From an uncultured Bacteroidales bacterium (GTDB lineage: Bacteria; Bacteroidota; Bacteroidia; Bacteroidales; UBA932), in the NCBI GenBank assembly GCA_946617545.1, contig CAMOKK010000070.1, positions 1-7,035 on the forward strand: a DNA stretch of 7,035 nucleotides, read 5' to 3'. The translations under genes were made by a program, and so were the position numbers. Below, in pieces: positions 1 through 5,000 of this stretch (position 1 is its first letter; each line of letters starts with the position of its first letter). The notes below the pieces were generated by a model, which worked only from the letters and a program-made list of their open reading frames with translations, was not told the DNA's origin and searched no databases.

Positions 1-2021
1 TGGTCCAGGTGCCACCAGAGGACAGCGTCGGGGCGGCGGTGCGCCACGCGGAACACGGCGCCTTCCACCTCGCCGTTCAGCTGGCGGGGAAGGGTGAGGG
101 TGCTCCCGGATTCGGGATAGATGAAGGCCATGGCCTTAAGGGCCGATGAAGTTTTCCGTGCTCCGGTGTACTCCGGATGGTGGGGCTTGTAGTACCACTC
201 CATGGCGGGCGGCAGCACAAACTCGCCGCTGCGGTGATAGGGACAGGGGGCGGTCTCCAGGCCTGTGGCCGGGATGAGCAGGCTCTCCCGCGGGCAGTTC
301 TCCGTGGCCAGCATGCCGGAGGCCGGGCAGACGTCGGCGAAGACAGACTCCCGGTCGGGCATCTCGAACCAGCTGTCATCGGCCGGGAGCAGGTTCAGGA
401 TTTCAAAGAGCACCGGCCCGGCCGTGCGGGCGCCCGTGAGGCCAGGAACGCCGTGCCCGTCGGCATTGCCGGCCCATACGCCGATGGTCCAGCGCGGAGT
501 CATGCCCACGGCCCAGGCGTCGCGGAAGCCGTAGCTGGTGCCGGTTTTCCAGGCGGCCTTGCGCACGGAAGAAATGAGCCGCCAGTCCAGTTCGTCGGGC
601 CGGTTCACCTCTTTGAGGGCGTCTAATGTGTACCAGATGGCAAGAGATTCTTCGCTGCGCTCAGAATGACAGAAGGTTCTGGCGTAGGCGGCCGTAATCT
701 CGTCCAAGCGGGCCTCGGCGCCGCCCAGGATGAGGGAAAGGCCGTAGTGCTCCGGCGCCCGGGTGAGGGTGGTAAGGCCGCTTCGCTGCAGCAGGGCATG
801 GAACTTGGGCACGCCGTAGCGGCGCAGCAGAAACACCGAGGGCACGTTGAGGCTGCGGTAGAGGGCCTCGGAGGCCGGGACGGCGCCGTAGAACTGCCGG
901 TCAAAATTCTGCGGGGCAAAACCGCCCAGGTTCACCGGAATGTCCGGCAGCAGGGTGTGGGGCAGGATGTTGCCCTCTGCCAGGGCGGCCTCGTAGAGGA
1001 AGGGTTTGAGGATGCTGCCGGTGGAGCGCGGACTGCGGGCGATGTCCACCTGCGCACCGGGCCGTTTGCGCCCGGCCGATGCATTCCCCACATAGGCCAC
1101 CACCTGCCCGTCGGCATTGTCCATCACCACCACGGCCAGGTCTGCGATGCCCTCGGCCGCCAAATTGTCAGACATTCGGTCGGCCGCCGCCTGAACCGCC
1201 TTCTGCAGGGAAAAGCGCAGGCTGGTGCGGGTCCGCTTCCCGGCTGGCGCATTCTCTACATAGTGACTGGCCCAGGACGGCAGGGGCAGGGGTTCCCCGG
1301 GAAGCGGTTCCTCCACCGCCGATTGGTATGTTTCCCGGTCTATGTCTCCATGCTCCAGCAGGCGCCCCAGGAGCCGGTTCCGTTTGGCTTTGAGCTCTTC
1401 CCGCCCTTTTCCCATGTGCAGGGTGGAAGGGGCGTTGGGAAGTACGGCCAGGGTGGCCGATTCGGCCCAGGAAAGTTCTGCGGGCGGACGGCCGAAATAG
1501 CGCCAGGCAGCGGCCTCCAGGCCCACCACATTGCCCCCGAAGGGCGCGTGGGAGGCATAGAGCGAAAGAATCTGCCGTTTGGAGCAGCGAAGCTCCAGGC
1601 GGGTGGCCAGCACCGCTTCCACCATCTTTTGCCAGAGCGTGCGTTCCCTGCCCCGGCTCAGGCGAATCACCTGCATGGTGAGGGTGCTGCCGCCGCTCAC
1701 CACGTGCCCGGCCTTCAGGTTCTGGACCAGGGCCCGGCCCAGCGCCACCGGGTTCACGCCCGGATGCCAGCGGAACTGGCGGTCTTCAAACTGGATGAGG
1801 GCCGTGGCAAAACGCTCCGGAACGCTGTCGCAGGGCGGAAAGCGCCACTGGCCGTCGGCCGCGATGCGGGCGCCCAGCAGCTCGCCTTCCGCGCTTTCCA
1901 CCACGGTGGAGTAGCTCACGTCCCCAAACAGGTTCCGGGGCAGGCACAGCAGGTAGGCCAGCAGCAGAATGCCCGCTGCGAGCCTGCAGATTCTTCGCTT
2001 CCGCTCAGAATGACAACGCAC
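1..2021 (-). CDS. pbpC: Penicillin-binding protein 1C, bifunctional glycosyltransferase/transpeptidase (3' end cut by window edge)
   Basis: This inner-membrane enzyme polymerises lipid II into glycan strands (GT51 domain) and carries a penicillin-binding transpeptidase domain. All 673 codons in the window are open. The GTG at 2019-2021 is the only usual start codon between the in-frame stop at 2028-2030 and the membrane anchor (about residues 14-32, LAAGILLLAYLLCLP). GT51 motifs: EDRQFRWHPGVNP with catalytic Glu79; SGGSTLTMQ at 109-117; KMVEAVLATRLE with Glu135; then YASHAPFGGN and RYFGRP. Transpeptidase motifs: SILK (Ser336, Lys339), SLN (390-392), KTGTS (492-496). A Cys-containing segment (VCPASG, NCPRES, APCPYH) and MEWYYK follow, then the beginning of a BiPBP_C domain (IYPESGS to WWHLD); perhaps some 50-100 residues are missing. 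Two copies of one repeat are translated as part of the protein, at residues 3-12 and 451-460. Every catalytic motif is present, so it looks functional. It lies 11 bp after the alpha-2-macroglobulin gene, presumably in one operon. Confidence 0.93.
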   Translation of the reverse strand, partial: MRCHSERKRRICRLAAGILLLAYLLCLPRNLFGDVSYSTVVESAEGELLGARIAADGQWRFPPCDSVPERFATALIQFEDRQFRWHPGVNPVALGRALVQNLKAGHVVSGGSTLTMQVIRLSRGRERTLWQKMVEAVLATRLELRCSKRQILSLYASHAPFGGNVVGLEAAAWRYFGRPPAELSWAESATLAVLPNAPSTLHMGKGREELKAKRNRLLGRLLEHGDIDRETYQSAVEEPLPGEPLPLPSWASHYVENAPAGKRTRTSLRFSLQKAVQAAADRMSDNLAAEGIADLAVVVMDNADGQVVAYVGNASAGRKRPGAQVDIARSPRSTGSILKPFLYEAALAEGNILPHTLLPDIPVNLGGFAPQNFDRQFYGAVPASEALYRSLNVPSVFLLRRYGVPKFHALLQRSGLTTLTRAPEHYGLSLILGGAEARLDEITAAYARTFCHSERSEESLAIWYTLDALKEVNRPDELDWRLISSVRKAAWKTGTSYGFRDAWAVGMTPRWTIGVWAGNADGHGVPGLTGARTAGPVLFEILNLLPADDSWFEMPDRESVFADVCPASGMLATENCPRESLLIPATGLETAPCPYHRSGEFVLPPAMEWYYKPHHPEYTGARKTSSALKAMAFIYPESGSTLTLPRQLNGEVEGAVFRVAHRRPDAVLWWHLD
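645..671 (-). repeat. Dispersed hairpin repeat (CHSERSEES family), in-frame copy inside pbpC
   Basis: This is a 27-nt element that reads CHSERSEES in the pbpC frame (residues 451-459) and ILSAAKN in another frame. It shares its first 14 nt and its last 12-13 nt with the copy at 1988-2015. It can fold with arms ATTCT and AGAAT, a tandem GA opposite GA, an inner GC/GC stem and a GCA loop. Peptides of this wording recur in spurious and hybrid ORFs of many unrelated bacterial genomes, as I recall; the mechanism of spread is unknown to me. Here it lies between ITAAYARTF and AIWYTLDALKEV, in the loop region between the SxN and KTG motifs. Confidence 0.8.
1988..2015 (-). repeat. Dispersed hairpin repeat (CHSERSEES family), copy at the pbpC start
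   Basis: This is a 28-nt relative of the copy at 645-671, in the same orientation. The two differ only in the centre, where GGAA replaces GCA as the hairpin loop. The arms ATTCT/AGAAT, the tandem G.A mismatches and the GC/GC inner stem are unchanged; the new loop is a GNRA-type tetraloop. Read from the GTG at 2021 it gives CHSERKRRIC, a strongly cationic segment directly before the pbpC membrane anchor. Read from the ATG at 2031 it gives a stop codon. Confidence 0.8.
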
Positions 2022-2031
2022 GGCCGTTCAT
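2005..2031 (-). other. Eight-codon ATG reading frame overlapping the pbpC start (probable lost original start)
   Basis: An ATG one base after the alpha-2-macroglobulin TAA (TAAGATG) reads MNGRALSF and then TGA, the stop lying inside the repeat at 1988-2015. It sits where a pbpC start would be expected in a tightly packed operon, but it is in a different frame from the rest of pbpC. It may be the ancestral start disabled by the repeat. It may also act as a short leader whose ribosomes reinitiate at the overlapping GTG (2021). Neither possibility is shown by the sequence alone, and no strong Shine-Dalgarno sequence is visible for either start. Confidence 0.35.
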
Positions 2032-2032
2032 C

Positions 2033-5000
2033 TTACCGGTTCACCGTTACCGTTCCGGCGGCCGTGGAGGCGTTCACCACGGGCTCGTACAGGGCCTCGC
2101 ACACGGTGGCGGGCAGTACGTACTTGCCTTCATAGGCGGCGCGCAGCTGCACCGTAAAGGTCTTGGAGCGGCCGGCAGGCAGGGCAAAGTACCAGCGCAC
2201 GGCGGTGTCCCGGATGTCCTGGTGGTCGTAACCGCTTCCGGGGGCGCCGGAGAGCCGCTCGTTCACAATTTCCCAGCCGGAGGGCACGGTATAGCTCAGG
2301 GCCAGGTTCTCCAGGTCACGGCCCGCCTGTGCAGACTGCACTTTGAGCACGGCCGTAAAGCGGGTGCCCTGCTTGAGGGCGGCCGGGTTCACGGGGGCGC
2401 CGGAGGCATCTGTGTATTTCACCTCCAAAGACAGGCCGTTGGAGGCCGCCTGCCGGGCTTCGCGGGTGGTGGTGGACAGGGTAACGTACACCGGGCCGTT
2501 GCTGTCGTTGCGCAGAACGCCGTCGGCCAGCGAGGTTTTCACGTCCGTGGTGGGTACTTTCCGGTACAGGCGCCCGTAGGCCAGGGCGGCAAAGGCGGCC
2601 TCCTGCGTGGAAAGCGCGTGTTCCGGCACCCGGGCCATGGAGAGGGCTTCGGCCATGTTGCCGCAGAGCACCAGCGCCTCCATGGCGGCATAGCGGTCAC
2701 GCTCCGCCCCGCCATAGGTGAGGTTGTAAGGCGTATATTCCGGGAATTCGCGCGAGGTTCCTTCCAAAACGGCGGTGGCGGTGGCGCCCTTGCCGCTGAG
2801 GGCATAGGCGCTGGAGAGCAGCCACCGGGCCTGGGAACTCAGCTCACCGGCCTCCCTGAGGCGGTTCATGCCGGAAAGCGCTGCCTCCCCGGCCACGGCC
2901 AGGCTGTAGAGCCGGAAGGCTTCGTCGGCCTGGGAGAAAAGGGAACTGCCGGCCACGCGGTAGGCCTGTGAGAGCTTCTGCTGATAGGCCAGCCAGCTCC
3001 CAGTCACCCCTTCGTTCACCTCGAATCCGGCCCGGGCGGCCTGGGCCAGGAAGGTGCCGGCCATGGACGATACCCAGGAGTCGGAGCGGCCGCCGTCCCA
3101 GTAGGCAAAGCCTCCGTCGGCCTCCTGCCGGGCATACAGGCGCTTGACAATTTCCGGGATGAGCTCGCGGGCCTCCGCGGCATCGGCCTCGGAAAGCTGC
3201 GGCAGCAGGTTCACCATCACCAGGCCGCGGGCGCTCAGCTGCTCGGAGCAGTCGTAGGGGTAGTCCCGCATCTGCACAAAGAGGGCGTGCGCGTCGGGGG
3301 CGGGATAGCCGCTTATCTGCAGCTGTCCCTCGCCCACGCGGCGGCTCTCGCCGGCCTTGAGCGTAAAGCGCTGAACCCGGGTGAGCACCGGGTTCGGATT
3401 CACCACCTGGAGCGCAATTTCCTCCGAAGCCTTGTGCGAGGCTCCGCTGGCCGATACCCGGATATGCGCCACCCCTTCCTCTCCGGTGGCCTTGAGGTCA
3501 AAGTACACCAGCTGGTCGCCGGCCTTGTCAAAGCGCACGGTCTGGCTGCTTCCGGCCAGCTCTACCGGGCCGTCGGCCTCTATGCGCACGGTGGCTTCCC
3601 GCACGCTGTCCTCCAAGGCGAAGACATTCACCGGAACGGCCACCTGCTCGCCCACGGCCAGCTGGCGGGGCAGGGTAGTGAGCACCATGAGCGGAGACTG
3701 CACGGCAACGGTCTTTTCCGCCTTGCCGTAGGCGCCCTCGTGGGCGGCCACCACCATCACGCGCACACTGCCCACATACTGCGGCAGCCTCAGTTTCACC
3801 ACGTCCGTGGCGCCGGCGGCCACCGTGCGGGGCTTCAAGGTCAGAACCACGGGGTTGAAGCGGTTGTCCTTGCGGGCGCTGCGAACGGCATCCTCGTCAC
3901 CGCCGATAGCGGCCAGCGGCGTCAGCTTTCCGCCGAAGGCCCCAATCACCTGGTCGTACATGTCCCAGGTCTTGACGCCCAGGGCCTCGCTGCGGTACAT
4001 CCGGCTCCAGGGGTCCGGCGTCTTGAAGGCCGTGAGGTCCAGCAGGCCCTCGTCCACCAGGGCCAGGGTATAGGTCATGGCCTTGCCGCTCTTCTCGGAC
4101 ACTTTAATGGTAAAGGCTTCCTCGGGATGCAGTTTGTCCGGCATGGACAGCACCGGCTGCAGGCGGGAGGCCGGGTCTTCCACCTTCACGCGCTGTACGC
4201 CGTACAGGCGGATGGGAAGGTCGTTGAGCGTGTTGCCATAGGGCTGCAGCAGGGTAATGTTCACATAGATGTTGGGGGCCATGTCGGGGGTGACGGTAAA
4301 GCTCCAGGGCGTGTCCTGGGCCGATAATTTCACCCATTCGCGCCTGAGCACGCCGCTTGCGTTCTCCAAGGAAACCAGGGCCCGGGCCCCTTCGGCGGCC
4401 GGAATGTACACCGTAGCCTGCTGCCCGGGGGCATAACTTTCCTTGTCCATGGAGAAACTGAGCATGGTGAGGGCTTCGGGGTCACGCCGGGCGGCGCGGC
4501 CGGCATAGTCGGGCCAGTCGATGAGCAGGGTTTGCCCGCTCACATGGCCGGATTCCGTGTCCCGCACCAGCAGCAGGTATCGGCCCCATTCCTCCTTGGG
4601 CACGTTCACTTCCACAAAGACGTCCTGCGTGGCCGATATCAACTTGCCGCTTTTCACCAGCTTCACGGAGGTTCCGTCCACGTACTCGTCTAAGCGGGCT
4701 TCGGTGCGGTTCCACCACCAGTTCCAGCCCACCTTATAGAAGGCGTATTCCAGCGCATGCCCCTTCACCGGGCGGCCCTTCGGGTCCACCACGGCTACGC
4801 CCAGCTTGTGGCTGCGGTCGGTTTCCAGGAAATCGGCCCGGATGTCTTTGATGCCCACGTAGGCCTGGTAGGGAGAGAAGGGGAGGGTCTGGGTGGTGAA
4901 GCTCTCGTCTCCGCCCTTTTCGTCCACGGAGGTGACCACGAAGGCTTCCAGCATGCCGGGCGCCTGGGCGGCCTCGGGAAGGCTCAGCTGCACGCGGGCC

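Noticed and set aside
1561..1576. Possible third repeat copy (GCGAAAGAATCTGC, opposite orientation)
   Set aside because: The similarity is short and covers one arm only. The bases encode the conserved GT51 segment KRQILSLYAS, so the match is best explained by coding sequence.
1..2021. pbpC as a pseudogene broken by repeats
   Set aside because: Codon-by-codon reading from 2021 to the left edge finds no stop or frameshift, and the GT51 and transpeptidase catalytic residues are all present. Only the start is altered, and a GTG is available.
2005..2031. Programmed frameshift joining the ATG frame to the pbpC frame
   Set aside because: There is no slippery heptamer or shift-prone stop context before the TGA, and an independent GTG start explains the pbpC frame more simply.
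666..2135. Long plus-strand open frame (489 codons) opposite pbpC
   Set aside because: It is antisense to a continuous pbpC frame with all motifs of the family. Its translation is low-complexity (Gly, His, Gln, Arg rich), resembles no family, and is what GC-rich coding DNA yields on the opposite strand.
3287..4327. Plus-strand open frame (346 codons) opposite the A2M gene
   Set aside because: It is antisense to the conserved A2M and TED region. It has no recognisable domain and the His/Gly/Gln-rich composition typical of a shadow frame; the 2222-2971 plus-strand frame is rejected for the same reason.
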